From: an uncultured Clostridia bacterium
Lineage (GTDB): Bacteria > Bacillota > Clostridia > TANB77 > CAG-508
DNA length: 45,466 nt
NCBI GenBank assembly: GCA_947630185.1
Contig: CANRGT010000002.1
Coordinates: 1-45,466, forward strand
Reading direction: 5' to 3'
Below the pieces are notes generated by a model. That model did no database searches. It saw only the letters and a program-made list of their open reading frames with translations, and was not told the DNA's origin. Within the stretch, counting starts at the first letter, position 1. Each line of letters opens with the position of its first letter. Below, piece by piece: positions 6,797 through 14,320 of this stretch. Both the position numbers and the translations under genes were made by a program.

Positions 6797-9211
6797 ATGT
6801 ATAACTTTACAGAAATAGAAAAGAAATGGCAAGACTATTGGGAAAAAAATAAAACATTCAAAACAGATGCATGGAATTTTTCAAAACCTAAGTATTATGC
6901 ACTTGATATGTTTCCATACCCATCAGGTGTAGGTCTTCATGCAGGACATCCAGAAGGCTATACTGCAACAGATATAGTATCAAGAATGAAAAGAATGCAA
7001 GGGTATAATGTACTTCATCCAATAGGATATGATTCTTTTGGACTTCCAGCAGAGCAATATGCAATACAAACAGGAAATCATCCTGCTAAATTTACAGAAC
7101 AAAATATTAAAACCTTTGAAGGGCAATTAAAAAGATTAGGCTTCTCATATGACTGGGATAGAGTAGTATCTACAAGTGATCCAAGTTATTATAAATGGAC
7201 ACAATGGATATTTAAAAAATTATATGAAGCTGGATTTGCTAAGCAAATTGATATGCCAGTTAACTGGTGCGAAGAATTAGGTACTGTTTTAGCAAATGAC
7301 GAAGTAATAGATGGTAAAAGTGAAAGAGGAGGATACCCTGTAATTCGTAAATATATGAAGCAATGGATTATTGATATACCTACTTTTGCTGAAAAATTAC
7401 TAAGTGGATTAGAAGAAATTGATTGGCCAGAATCAACAAAGGAAATGCAAAGAAATTGGATTGGAAAATCTGAAGGTGTAGAAGTAAAATTTAAAATTAA
7501 AGATGGTGGAGAATTTGCAATATATACTACATGTATAGAAACTATATATGGTATTACTTTTATGGTATTAGCACCTGAAAATCAATTAGTAGATGAATTA
7601 AAAGATAGAATAAAAAACTGGGACGAAGTAATTAAATATAGAGAAGAAACAGCTAAAAAATCAGATTTTGATAGAACTGAACTAAATAAAACAAAAAGCG
7701 GTGTTAAATTAGATGGAATACTTGCAATTAATCCAGTTAATGGTAAGGAAGTACCTGTATTTTTAGGAGATTTCGTTCTTGCAAGTTATGGAACTGGTGC
7801 TGTAATGGCTGTACCAAGCCACGACCAAAGAGACTTTGAATATGCTATAGAGCATAATATACCTATGATTCAAGTAATAGAAGGTCGTGACACTACTGAA
7901 TGTGCTTTTGAAAAACAAGATTACTTAGGAAAAGGATGTAAATTAATTAATAGTGAAGAATTTAATGGCTTAACAGTAGAAGAGGCTAAAGTTGCTATTA
8001 CTAATAAGCTTATTGAAATGGGATGCGGAAAGAAGAAAAACAATTATCGTATAAGAGAATGGATTTTTGCACGTCAAAGATTTTGGGGAGAGCCAATACC
8101 AATTATACACTTAGAAGATGGTAGAGATATTGTATTAGATGATAAAGACTTACCTTTAACATTACCAGAAATGGAAGACTACAAAGGTAGAGATGGAAAA
8201 GCCCCATTAGAAAATGCTATAGAATGGAAAAATGTTGAAGTAGATGGGGTAAAAGGTGTAAGAGAAACATCTACAATGCCTGGTTCAGCAGGTTCAAGTT
8301 GGTATTTCTTAAGATATATAGATCCAACTAATGATAAAGTTTTTGCAGACCCTAAATTAGTTGAACATTGGATGCCAGTAGACTTATATGTAGGTGGACC
8401 AGAACACGCAGTAGGTCACTTACTATATGCTAGAATGTGGAATAATTTCTTATATGATAATGGATTTGTTAGTGTTAAAGAGCCATTTAAAAAATTAGTA
8501 CATCAAGGAATGATATTAGGTTCAAATGGAATAAAAATGGGTAAAAGATTCCCAGAATATGTAGTAAACCCTGATGACATTGAAAAACAATATGGTGCTG
8601 ATACACTTAGAATGTACGAAATGTTCATGGGACCACTTGAAGCTGACAAACCATGGAATGATGAAGCAGTTAGGGGTATTAACAAGTTCTTAGACCGTGT
8701 TTGGAGACTATATCACGAAGATGGAAAAGAATTTAAAGATAATCCAAATCTAGATAAAATATATAATCAAACAGTAAAGAAAGTAACCGAAGATTATGAA
8801 TCATTAAATTTCAATACTGCAATATCACAAATGATGATATTTGTTAATGCAGTATATAAAGAGAATAGTTGGAATATAGAATATGCTAAAAACTTTGTTA
8901 AATTATTAAATCCAATAGTTCCACATATTACAGAAGAAATTTGGAGCGAAGTATTTAATAACAAAGAAACTATTGCATATGAACCATGGCCAACATATGA
9001 TAAATCAAAAATAATAGATGATACATATGAAATGGTAGTACAAGTAAATGGTAAATTAAGAGGAAAAATAGAAGTATCAACTTCATGCACAGAGGAAGAA
9101 ATGAAAACTCTTGCAAAAGGATTAGACAATGTAAAAAGTAACATAGAAGGAAAAACCATTGTAAAGGAAATAGTTGTACCTAAAAAATTAGTTAATATAG
9201 TTGTTAAATGA
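6797..9211 (+). CDS. leuS: Leucyl-tRNA synthetase
   Basis: A full-length bacterial class I LeuRS (804 residues). It has the HIGH-type motif HAGHPEGYTATDI (48-60), a CP1 editing domain with GTGAVMAVPSHDQRDFE, the catalytic return REWIFARQRFWGEP, an SSWYFLRY region and a C-terminal anticodon-binding part ending in VQVNGKLRGK. Two signatures depart from the textbook form. The editing-site stretch usually written TTRPDT reads TTCIET (244-249). The KMSKS loop reads KMGKR (580-584), followed by FPEYVVNPDDI. AAGGAGG lies eight bases before the ATG. No T-box leader is present. tadA follows after 24 bases, so the two are probably co-transcribed. Confidence 0.96.
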   Translation: MYNFTEIEKKWQDYWEKNKTFKTDAWNFSKPKYYALDMFPYPSGVGLHAGHPEGYTATDIVSRMKRMQGYNVLHPIGYDSFGLPAEQYAIQTGNHPAKFTEQNIKTFEGQLKRLGFSYDWDRVVSTSDPSYYKWTQWIFKKLYEAGFAKQIDMPVNWCEELGTVLANDEVIDGKSERGGYPVIRKYMKQWIIDIPTFAEKLLSGLEEIDWPESTKEMQRNWIGKSEGVEVKFKIKDGGEFAIYTTCIETIYGITFMVLAPENQLVDELKDRIKNWDEVIKYREETAKKSDFDRTELNKTKSGVKLDGILAINPVNGKEVPVFLGDFVLASYGTGAVMAVPSHDQRDFEYAIEHNIPMIQVIEGRDTTECAFEKQDYLGKGCKLINSEEFNGLTVEEAKVAITNKLIEMGCGKKKNNYRIREWIFARQRFWGEPIPIIHLEDGRDIVLDDKDLPLTLPEMEDYKGRDGKAPLENAIEWKNVEVDGVKGVRETSTMPGSAGSSWYFLRYIDPTNDKVFADPKLVEHWMPVDLYVGGPEHAVGHLLYARMWNNFLYDNGFVSVKEPFKKLVHQGMILGSNGIKMGKRFPEYVVNPDDIEKQYGADTLRMYEMFMGPLEADKPWNDEAVRGINKFLDRVWRLYHEDGKEFKDNPNLDKIYNQTVKKVTEDYESLNFNTAISQMMIFVNAVYKENSWNIEYAKNFVKLLNPIVPHITEEIWSEVFNNKETIAYEPWPTYDKSKIIDDTYEMVVQVNGKLRGKIEVSTSCTEEEMKTLAKGLDNVKSNIEGKTIVKEIVVPKKLVNIVVK

Positions 9212-9235
9212 TATCAAAAAGATGAGGAGAACCAT

Positions 9236-9700
9236 ATGCTAGAAACCGAAAAATATATGAAAGAAGCTATTAAAGAAGCAAAAAAAGCATATATAGAAGG
9301 TGAAATACCAGTAGGAGCAATAATTGTAAGGAATAATAAAATAATTGCCAGAGCATACAATCAAAAAGAAGGCAAGTTAGATACCACAAAGCATGCAGAA
9401 ATACTTGCAATTCAAAAAGCAAGCAAAAAATTAAAAGCATGGCGATTAACAGACTGTGAAATGTATGTTACATTAGAGCCATGCAGTATGTGTGCTGGTG
9501 CGTTAATTCAGTCAAGAATAAAAAAAGTATATATTGGAACAATGGACGAAAAAACTGGAGCATGTGGTTCTGTTTTAAATCTTTTAGAAGATTTTAAGTT
9601 TAATCATAAAGTAGAAATAGAAAATGGAATATTACAAGAAGAATGCGAGGGCTTATTAAAGCAATTCTTTAAAGAGTTAAGAAGTACTAAGAATAAATAA
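9236..9700 (+). CDS. tadA: tRNA-specific adenosine deaminase TadA
   Basis: TadA converts A34 to inosine in the tRNA-Arg(ACG) wobble position. The zinc and catalytic motifs are complete: HAE at 53-55 and PCSMC at 82-86, in a 154-residue protein of normal length. GAGGAG lies six bases before the ATG. The position upstream of the SRP RNA and dnaX is the same as yaaJ in Bacillus, here separated from them by a tRNA, a membrane-protein gene and a small convergent-RNA locus. Confidence 0.95.
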   Translation: MLETEKYMKEAIKEAKKAYIEGEIPVGAIIVRNNKIIARAYNQKEGKLDTTKHAEILAIQKASKKLKAWRLTDCEMYVTLEPCSMCAGALIQSRIKKVYIGTMDEKTGACGSVLNLLEDFKFNHKVEIENGILQEECEGLLKQFFKELRSTKNK

Positions 9701-9791
9701 AATTACAAAAATAAATAATACACAAATATAAAAATAATTAAATAAATGCTAAAATAAAAAATAGTATTCAAAAATAAAATTTTTAAAATAT

Positions 9792-9886
9792 GGAGCGGTA
9801 TCGAAGTGGTCATAACGAGGTTGACTCGAAATCAATTAGGCGCAATTTAATGCGCCACGTGGGTTCGAATCCCACTCGCTCCGCCA
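9792..9886 (+). tRNA. tRNA-Ser (anticodon CGA)
   Basis: A 95-base class II tRNA. The acceptor stem GGAGCGG pairs with TCGCTCC (one G-U), with discriminator G and an encoded CCA. The anticodon loop CTCGAAA gives anticodon CGA, reading UCG. The long variable arm (GGCGCA..TGCGCC) is typical of serine tRNAs, and the T arm contains GGGTTCGAATCCC. Confidence 0.95.
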
Positions 9887-10019
9887 AAAAAAATGAAATA
9901 TAGAATATAATAAATATAAAGTGGCATAGAAAATATTAAAATAATATCAAAATAAATAAAACAAATAAAACAAATAAAATCAGCATATAAATATTACTAA
10001 CGCATAGGAGGAAATAAAT

Positions 10020-10772
10020 TTGATTACAGAACAAAAGAAGCAAAATATGAAATTAATAATTGCAATATTTTTGTTAGTGCTAATTCTAATATTAGTAGCA
10101 ATAATGTTATTAAAATATGAAGTAGAAGGAGAACAAGATATGCCCTTCAAACTATCAAAAATTATAATAGTTAGCACTGCACAAGGTGTAGATAAAGAAG
10201 AAAGTGATTTACCATGGGATTTTAATGTATATCAAAAAAATGATGTTAATTTTTATATAGATGCAAATGAAAAAACAAAAAATAATAATGACTTATTAAT
10301 AAAAAGTGTAGAAATTAGTAATATTGTAGTAGAAAAAGCTCCAGAAAAAGGTACTGTAAAAGCATATATGCCAAACAGCAATGCAGGTGGTAAATTTGTA
10401 TATAGTGATGAATTTTTAGTTAATGAAAAATTAACATATAAAGGTGCAAGCCAAAGTAGCTCTACAAATTTAGAAGTAGGAAGTAAAGGTGGAGAAGTAT
10501 ACATAAGCTTTTGTAATACTGATATAGGAAGGTATTCATCTAAAGATACAAAAGAGCAAATCAAACAAGATGGAAGTTTACTAAAAAAAATAGATGCAAC
10601 AATGGAGCAAATTTCTTATACAGTTTCTTTTGACCTTACTATAGAGACAACTAAGAATAAATATAAAGCAAATATTGTATTAGATATGCCAACAGGAAAC
10701 TTAATAGAAGAAGGAAGAACATATCTTGAAAAAACGGATATGAAAGATATTGCATTTAAAAGAGTGAAGTGA
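10020..10772 (+). CDS. Unknown membrane-anchored protein
   Basis: A 250-residue protein with one N-terminal membrane segment (about residues 11-32, rich in Leu/Ile/Val) and a soluble remainder that should lie outside the cell. The outer part is rich in beta-prone, Ser/Thr/Lys sequence without cysteines suggestive of a known fold. The start is TTG, chosen because AGGAGG lies eight bases upstream and no in-frame ATG precedes the membrane segment. I do not recognise the family. It lies alone between tRNA-Ser and the convergent small-RNA locus. Confidence 0.75.
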   Translation: MITEQKKQNMKLIIAIFLLVLILILVAIMLLKYEVEGEQDMPFKLSKIIIVSTAQGVDKEESDLPWDFNVYQKNDVNFYIDANEKTKNNNDLLIKSVEISNIVVEKAPEKGTVKAYMPNSNAGGKFVYSDEFLVNEKLTYKGASQSSSTNLEVGSKGGEVYISFCNTDIGRYSSKDTKEQIKQDGSLLKKIDATMEQISYTVSFDLTIETTKNKYKANIVLDMPTGNLIEEGRTYLEKTDMKDIAFKRVK

Positions 10773-10818
10773 AAAAATTAAAATTACCAAAAAATGTTAA
10801 AAAAATTGCTCAAAAGTG

Positions 10819-10847
10819 TTTACAATTTAACAAATCTTTAGTATAAT
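10819..10847 (+). promoter_or_regulatory. Promoter of the plus-strand small RNA (RNA II-like)
   Basis: TTTACA (10819-10824) and TATAAT (10842-10847) with a 17-base spacer. Transcription should begin near 10853, directly at a stable 5' stem-loop, and no plus-strand reading frame follows. This makes it an RNA-gene promoter. Confidence 0.7.
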
Positions 10848-10913
10848 AGAAATTGCACAAAGATGTGCAAGGTTAATAAGAAAAAAATAATAGTTCAATC
10901 TTCTATTATTCAT
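10827..10913 (-). CDS. Possible 28-residue peptide with perfect ribosome site
   Basis: The frame begins MNNRRLNYYFFLI and ends SIILKIC. It is moderately hydrophobic with a basic N-terminus. Its ribosome site GAAAGGAGGTGAT is a full complement of the 16S tail at normal spacing. Against a real gene: no promoter lies upstream on this strand, a terminator (10971-11000) separates it from the toxin promoter, and the frame runs back across the promoter of the opposing RNA. It may be a second peptide read at low level, or a coincidence created by anti-Shine-Dalgarno sequence in the plus-strand RNA. Confidence 0.3.
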   Translation of the reverse strand: MNNRRLNYYFFLINLAHLCAISIILKIC

Positions 10914-10940
10914 TCTTATCACCTCCTTTCAATATTGAAA

Positions 10941-10956
10941 GATGATACGTAATAAA
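10941..10956 (+). repeat. Direct repeat copy 1 (GATGATACGTAATAAA)
   Basis: Sixteen bases identical to 11049-11064. This copy lies in the plus-strand RNA and the other in the minus-strand peptide mRNA. The two transcripts are therefore complementary here although the genes do not overlap, as with the direct repeats of par loci. Confidence 0.75.
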
Positions 10957-10970
10957 GAAGAAGACATATA

Positions 10971-11000
10971 AAAGACTAGAGCGCCAACTCTAGTCTTTTT
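10971..11000. terminator. Shared bidirectional terminator between convergent RNAs
   Basis: AAAGACTAGAG (10971-10981) pairs with CTCTAGTCTTT (10988-10998), followed on the plus strand by TTTTT. On the minus strand the same hairpin runs into TTTTATAT. It begins four bases after the peptide stop codon and would end both RNAs. Confidence 0.75.
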
Positions 11001-11003
11001 GCT

Positions 11004-11072
11004 CTAATCATTAAATAACTTTAAAATGAAGTATGTAATAATTAAAGCGATGATACGTAATAAATTTTTCAT
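11004..11072 (-). CDS. Putative type I toxin peptide, 22 residues
   Basis: A tiny hydrophobic peptide beginning MKNLLRIIALI and ending LKLFND: charged ends flanking one membrane-length hydrophobic stretch, the usual form of type I membrane toxins. It has a complete expression unit on the minus strand. TTGATA-17-TATAAT lies upstream, AAAGGAGGT four bases before the ATG, and a terminator directly after the TAG. Codons 3-8 contain direct repeat copy 2. The convergent plus-strand RNA carries complements of both the ribosome site and these codons. The residue pattern is not clearly Fst, Ldr or Ibs, so the family is left open. Toxicity is inference. Confidence 0.62.
   Translation of the reverse strand: MKNLLRIIALIITYFILKLFND
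11049..11064 (+). repeat. Direct repeat copy 2, inside the peptide gene
   Basis: Identical 16 bases to 10941-10956. On the minus strand they encode residues 3-8 of the peptide (from the last base of Asn3: Leu-Leu-Arg-Ile-Ile). A second, 10-base direct repeat (ACCTCCTTTC at 10921-10930 and 11077-11086) covers the ribosome site but lies in the opposite order relative to the first pair. Confidence 0.75.
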
Positions 11073-11125
11073 AGCTACCTCCTTTCCGAAGAATAAAAAA
11101 GAAGATAGAATTAGAAGACGAAACT

Positions 11126-11154
11126 ATTATACGGCAAATATATATTTTTATCAA
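11126..11154 (-). promoter_or_regulatory. Promoter of the toxin-peptide mRNA
   Basis: On the minus strand TTGATA (11154-11149) and TATAAT (11131-11126) are 17 bases apart. The mRNA should start near 11119, giving a leader of about 47 bases and a total length of about 150 bases to the shared terminator. Confidence 0.7.
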
Positions 11155-11229
11155 TAAAACATTGGAAAAAATTTCAAAAATTTACAAAAAATTACAAAAT
11201 AAAATTTGATTAAATTAAACAATATATAC

Positions 11230-11258
11230 TTGCTAAATTAAATAAAACAGTATATAAT
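11230..11258 (+). promoter_or_regulatory. Promoter of the SRP RNA gene
   Basis: TTGCTA (11230-11235) and TATAAT (11253-11258) with a 17-base spacer. The RNA 5' helix begins only a few bases downstream, as expected for a stable RNA. Confidence 0.65.
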
Positions 11259-11260
11259 TT

Positions 11261-11413
11261 AGATGGTATGTTTTTAAAACTTAGTCATTGTATGGAGAAT
11301 AAACCAATGGAAGCCTATGAACCTTGTCAGGTCCGGAAGGAAGCAGCAATAAGTAGTCACTTCTGTGTGGAATTTATTCTCCATAGAGTGACTAAGAAAA
11401 AGCATACCATCTT
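11261..11413 (+). ncRNA. ffs: Signal recognition particle RNA (4.5S/scRNA type)
   Basis: The conserved SRP apical hairpin is unmistakable: GAACCTTGTCAGGTCCGG followed by AAGGAAGCAGCAATAAG. Flanking sequences pair over a long distance: AGATGGTATG at the 5' end with CATACCATCTT at the 3' end, and GGAGAATAAA with TTTATTCTCC. At about 150 bases it lacks room for the Alu domain of the 270-base Bacillus scRNA. It is the scaffold for Ffh in membrane-protein targeting. Position just before dnaX is the conserved Bacillota arrangement. Ends are estimated from the terminal helix. Confidence 0.93.
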
Positions 11414-11492
11414 ATTTAAGAAATGAATTGACCTATCCAAAGTACCTAAAAAATGGAAAAGCGGACATGGTCCCGAAGGTAAAGGAGAAAAC

Positions 11493-13115
11493 ATGGCATA
11501 TACAGCATTATACCGAAAATTTAGACCACTTAAATTTGAAGACATGGTTGGACAAGAGCATATTACAAAGACTATTAAAAACCAAATAATGTCAGGTAGA
11601 GTGGGGCATGCATATTTATTAAATGGTGGTAGAGGAACTGGTAAAACCACTACTGCAAAAATACTTGCAAGAGCAATAAATTGTTTAAATCCACAAAATG
11701 GTGAGCCATGTAATGAATGTGAAATTTGCAAAGCAGCTTTATCTGGTTCATTAACAGATATTGTTGAAATGGATGCTGCTTCAAATAATAGTGTAGATGA
11801 TATTAGAGCAATCCGTGACGAAGTAAACTTTTTACCAACACTTGCAAAATACAGAGTATATATTATAGATGAGGTACATATGCTATCAACAGGTGCTTTT
11901 AATGCATTATTAAAAACCTTAGAAGAACCACCAGCACATGTAAAATTTATTTTAGCAACAACAGAGCCTCAAAAGCTTCCAGCTACTATACTTTCTAGAT
12001 GCCAACGCTTTGATTTCAAAAAAATATCTAATGAAGATATTATAAAAAGATTAGAGTATGTATGCAAAGAAAGTAATATAGAAGCCACAGAGGAAGCTCT
12101 AAAAATAATAGCAATTTTAGCAGAAGGTGCAATGAGAGATGCTTTAAGTATTTTAGAAAGATGCTTACAAGAAGGAACAGAAAAAATAGATGGCGATTTT
12201 ATAAAGGATTTAGTAGGTATTCCAAAATTAACATTCATATCTGAAATAATACAAGCAATTATAGAATATAAAATAGAAGATGCTTTAAAAGCAGTAGAAA
12301 CCATAGAAAATGAAGGAAAAGATTTGCAAAATCTTTTATGGGAGCTAATAAAATATACAAAAGACATTTTAGTATGGAAAACTACTCAAAAGTTAGAGAT
12401 ATATAGTGAAGAAGAACTACAAAAAATACAAGAATTATCATCAAAAATTTCAAAAGAAAGACTTTTACAAATAATTTATGAATTATCTGAATTAGAAAAT
12501 GAAATGAAGTGGTCTTCACAAAAAACAATCCTATTTGAAGTTACCATAATAAAATTATGTCACCAAGGAAACGGTGTAAATTCTAATTCAAATGGTTTAG
12601 AAGATATATATACAAAGTTACAACAATTAGAAGAAAAAATAAATTCAGGAAATTTCAAAATAGCAAACACTTCAAATAGCGAAAAAACGGATGAAAAAGA
12701 AAATAAAAAAGCAAAAACAGAAACTAAAAATGTAGGAAAAGTAGCAATAGAGCAAGTTAGCAATTTAAATATTAAAAAATTAGATTTTTGGCCTAAAATA
12801 ATTGATAAATTAAAAGAAGATAGAAAAATGCTACTTGCAAGCAATTTATTAAATACAGTTGCTACAATGGTAAATGACATGACAGTAGGAATTGTTTTTC
12901 AAAACGGCTTAACACCATTTGTAAAAGGAATTATGGAAAAGCCAGAAAATGTTCAAGAATTAACTAGATTAGTTTCAATAGAATGTGGTAAAGAAATGAA
13001 AATAAAAATATTAGATACTTCAGAAGCAATTGCTTTAGCAAAAAAACAAAAAGAAAAAAGACCTGAAGATGAAATGGCAAATGAACTAGATATTCCAGTC
13101 AATGTTATAGATTAA
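11493..13115 (+). CDS. dnaX: DNA polymerase III subunit gamma/tau
   Basis: DnaX is the ATPase of the clamp loader. Visible motifs are Walker A GGRGTGKTT (45-53), four zinc-binding cysteines at 64, 73, 76 and 79, Walker B DEVH (126-129) and the SRC motif (168-170). A clamp-loader collar follows, then a lysine/asparagine-rich linker around residues 385-425 and a C-terminal tau-like domain. The 540-residue length is normal for Bacillota. AAAGGAG lies five bases before the ATG. I saw no convincing frameshift signal for making a short gamma form. It leads a dnaX-ebfC-recR cluster. Confidence 0.95.
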   Translation: MAYTALYRKFRPLKFEDMVGQEHITKTIKNQIMSGRVGHAYLLNGGRGTGKTTTAKILARAINCLNPQNGEPCNECEICKAALSGSLTDIVEMDAASNNSVDDIRAIRDEVNFLPTLAKYRVYIIDEVHMLSTGAFNALLKTLEEPPAHVKFILATTEPQKLPATILSRCQRFDFKKISNEDIIKRLEYVCKESNIEATEEALKIIAILAEGAMRDALSILERCLQEGTEKIDGDFIKDLVGIPKLTFISEIIQAIIEYKIEDALKAVETIENEGKDLQNLLWELIKYTKDILVWKTTQKLEIYSEEELQKIQELSSKISKERLLQIIYELSELENEMKWSSQKTILFEVTIIKLCHQGNGVNSNSNGLEDIYTKLQQLEEKINSGNFKIANTSNSEKTDEKENKKAKTETKNVGKVAIEQVSNLNIKKLDFWPKIIDKLKEDRKMLLASNLLNTVATMVNDMTVGIVFQNGLTPFVKGIMEKPENVQELTRLVSIECGKEMKIKILDTSEAIALAKKQKEKRPEDEMANELDIPVNVID

Positions 13116-13221
13116 ATTAGAAAAATAAAAAATAAAATAAAAATAAATAAATAAAATAAATATAAATAAATTAAATAAAGTTAAAATTAAAAGATAAAAA
13201 TAATTAGAGGAGGAAAGAAAA

Positions 13222-13563
13222 ATGTCAAAAAGAGGATTTCCAGGAATGGGTGGAGGCTTTGGAGGAATGAATTTAAATCAACTTATGAAGGAAGCCAAAA
13301 AAATGCAGGCAGATATGGAAAAATCACAAACAGAACTAGCATCAAAAGAATTTGATAGTAGTGTAGGTGGCGGAGCAGTTTATGTAAAAGTATCTGGAAG
13401 CAAAGAAATAAAAGAGATTAAAATAAAGAAAGAAGCGGTTGACCCAGAAGATGTAGAAATGCTACAAGATTTAATTTTAACTTGTGTGAATGAAGCATTA
13501 AGAAAAGTAGACAGTGCTCAAGCACAAGAATTAGGAAAATATAATATACCAGGATTAATGTAG
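13222..13563 (+). CDS. ebfC: YbaB/EbfC nucleoid-associated protein
   Basis: A 113-residue member of the YbaB/EbfC DNA-binding family. It has a glycine/methionine-rich N-terminus ([11 protein letters not shown]), the helical [18 protein letters not shown] segment, the [11 protein letters not shown] strand and the C-terminal NEALRKVD helix. AGAGGAGGAAAG precedes the ATG. It lies between dnaX and recR with only 17 bases to recR, the standard replication-repair operon. Confidence 0.94.
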   Translation: MSKRGFPGMGGGFGGMNLNQLMKEAKKMQADMEKSQTELASKEFDSSVGGGAVYVKVSGSKEIKEIKIKKEAVDPEDVEMLQDLILTCVNEALRKVDSAQAQELGKYNIPGLM

Positions 13564-13580
13564 GAGTAATAAAAATAACT

Positions 13581-14180
13581 ATGTCATATTATTCACCATC
13601 AATTGAAAAACTAATAGAAGCATTTGAAAAATTGCCTAGCATAGGAAATAAAACAGCAGCTAGGCTTGCTTTTCATATTTTAGATGCAAGCGAGGAAGAA
13701 ACAAAACAATTTGTACAAGCAATTTTAGATGCCAAAAAGAATTTAAAATACTGCTCAACTTGTTATAACATCTCTGACACAGACCCATGTCCAATATGTA
13801 GTAATCAAACAAGAGACCATTCTACTATTTGTGTTGTAGAAGATGTAAGAGACGTTGTGGCAATGGAAAGAACACATGAATTTAAAGGAATATATCATGT
13901 ATTACATGGAAGTATTTCTCCAATGAATGGTATTGGACCAGACGATATTAAAATAAAAGAGTTACTTGCACATTTAATGGAAGGCGGAGTAAAAGAAATA
14001 ATATTAGCTACAAATCCAAGAGTAGAGGGTGAAGCTACTGCAATGTATATTTCAAAGTTAGTAAAACCTTTAGGAGTGAAAGTTACAAGAATAGCACATG
14101 GAATACCAGTTGGAGGAGACTTAGAATACACAGACGAAGTAACTTTAAGTAAGGCATTAGAAGGTAGGAGAGAATTATAA
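13581..14180 (+). CDS. recR: Recombination protein RecR
   Basis: RecR acts with RecF/RecO to load RecA at gaps. The 199-residue protein has the N-terminal helix-hairpin-helix ([16 protein letters not shown]), the four-cysteine zinc finger (C58, C61, C70, C73), a Toprim domain beginning [14 protein letters not shown], and the Walker-like C-terminus [20 protein letters not shown]. Length and motif order are normal. The ribosome site (TAGGAGTAATAA) overlaps the end of ebfC. A terminator follows after about 40 bases. Confidence 0.95.
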   Translation: MSYYSPSIEKLIEAFEKLPSIGNKTAARLAFHILDASEEETKQFVQAILDAKKNLKYCSTCYNISDTDPCPICSNQTRDHSTICVVEDVRDVVAMERTHEFKGIYHVLHGSISPMNGIGPDDIKIKELLAHLMEGGVKEIILATNPRVEGEATAMYISKLVKPLGVKVTRIAHGIPVGGDLEYTDEVTLSKALEGRREL

Positions 14181-14221
14181 AAACTAGTTATAAATAATAT
14201 AAAAAATATAAGAATGATGTA

Positions 14222-14258
14222 AAAAAAGAGTTGTATAAAAATATACAATTCTTTTTTA
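14222..14258. terminator. Bidirectional terminator after recR
   Basis: AAAAAAGAGTTGTATA (from 14222) pairs with TATACAATTCTTTTTT across a short A-rich loop with one G-T pair. It can end recR on the plus strand and the glycosyltransferase gene on the minus strand. Confidence 0.75.
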
Positions 14259-14320
14259 TTTATTATTGTGCGTAATATAAATATTATAAAAAACAATTTC
14301 TATTATAATTTATAAAATTA

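Larger units (their letters stand above)
10853..11000 (+). ncRNA. Putative antitoxin small RNA (RNA II-like)
   Basis: Expected RNA of about 148 bases between a strong promoter and a terminator. It opens with a perfect 7-bp stem (TTGCACA 10853-10859, TGTGCAA 10864-10870). It then has ATCACCTCCTTTC (10918-10930), the complement of a ribosome site, next the palindrome CTTTCAATATTGAAAG (10926-10941), then direct repeat copy 1 (10941-10956), then the terminator. Ten bases are complementary to the ribosome site of the convergent peptide mRNA and 16 bases to its codons 3-8. A role as antisense antitoxin is inferred from this complementarity and layout; expression is not shown. Confidence 0.6.

Noticed and set aside
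10929-10967. A 12-codon minus-strand frame (MSSSLLRIIFQY) containing repeat copy 1
   Set aside because: No ribosome site and it lies directly downstream of the terminator hairpin; it arises because the direct repeat also encodes Leu-Leu-Arg-Ile-Ile.
12690-12720. A-runs in dnaX that might allow a programmed frameshift to a gamma form
   Set aside because: The runs are not in the A-AAA-AAG register and no stem-loop follows; A-runs are common throughout this genome.
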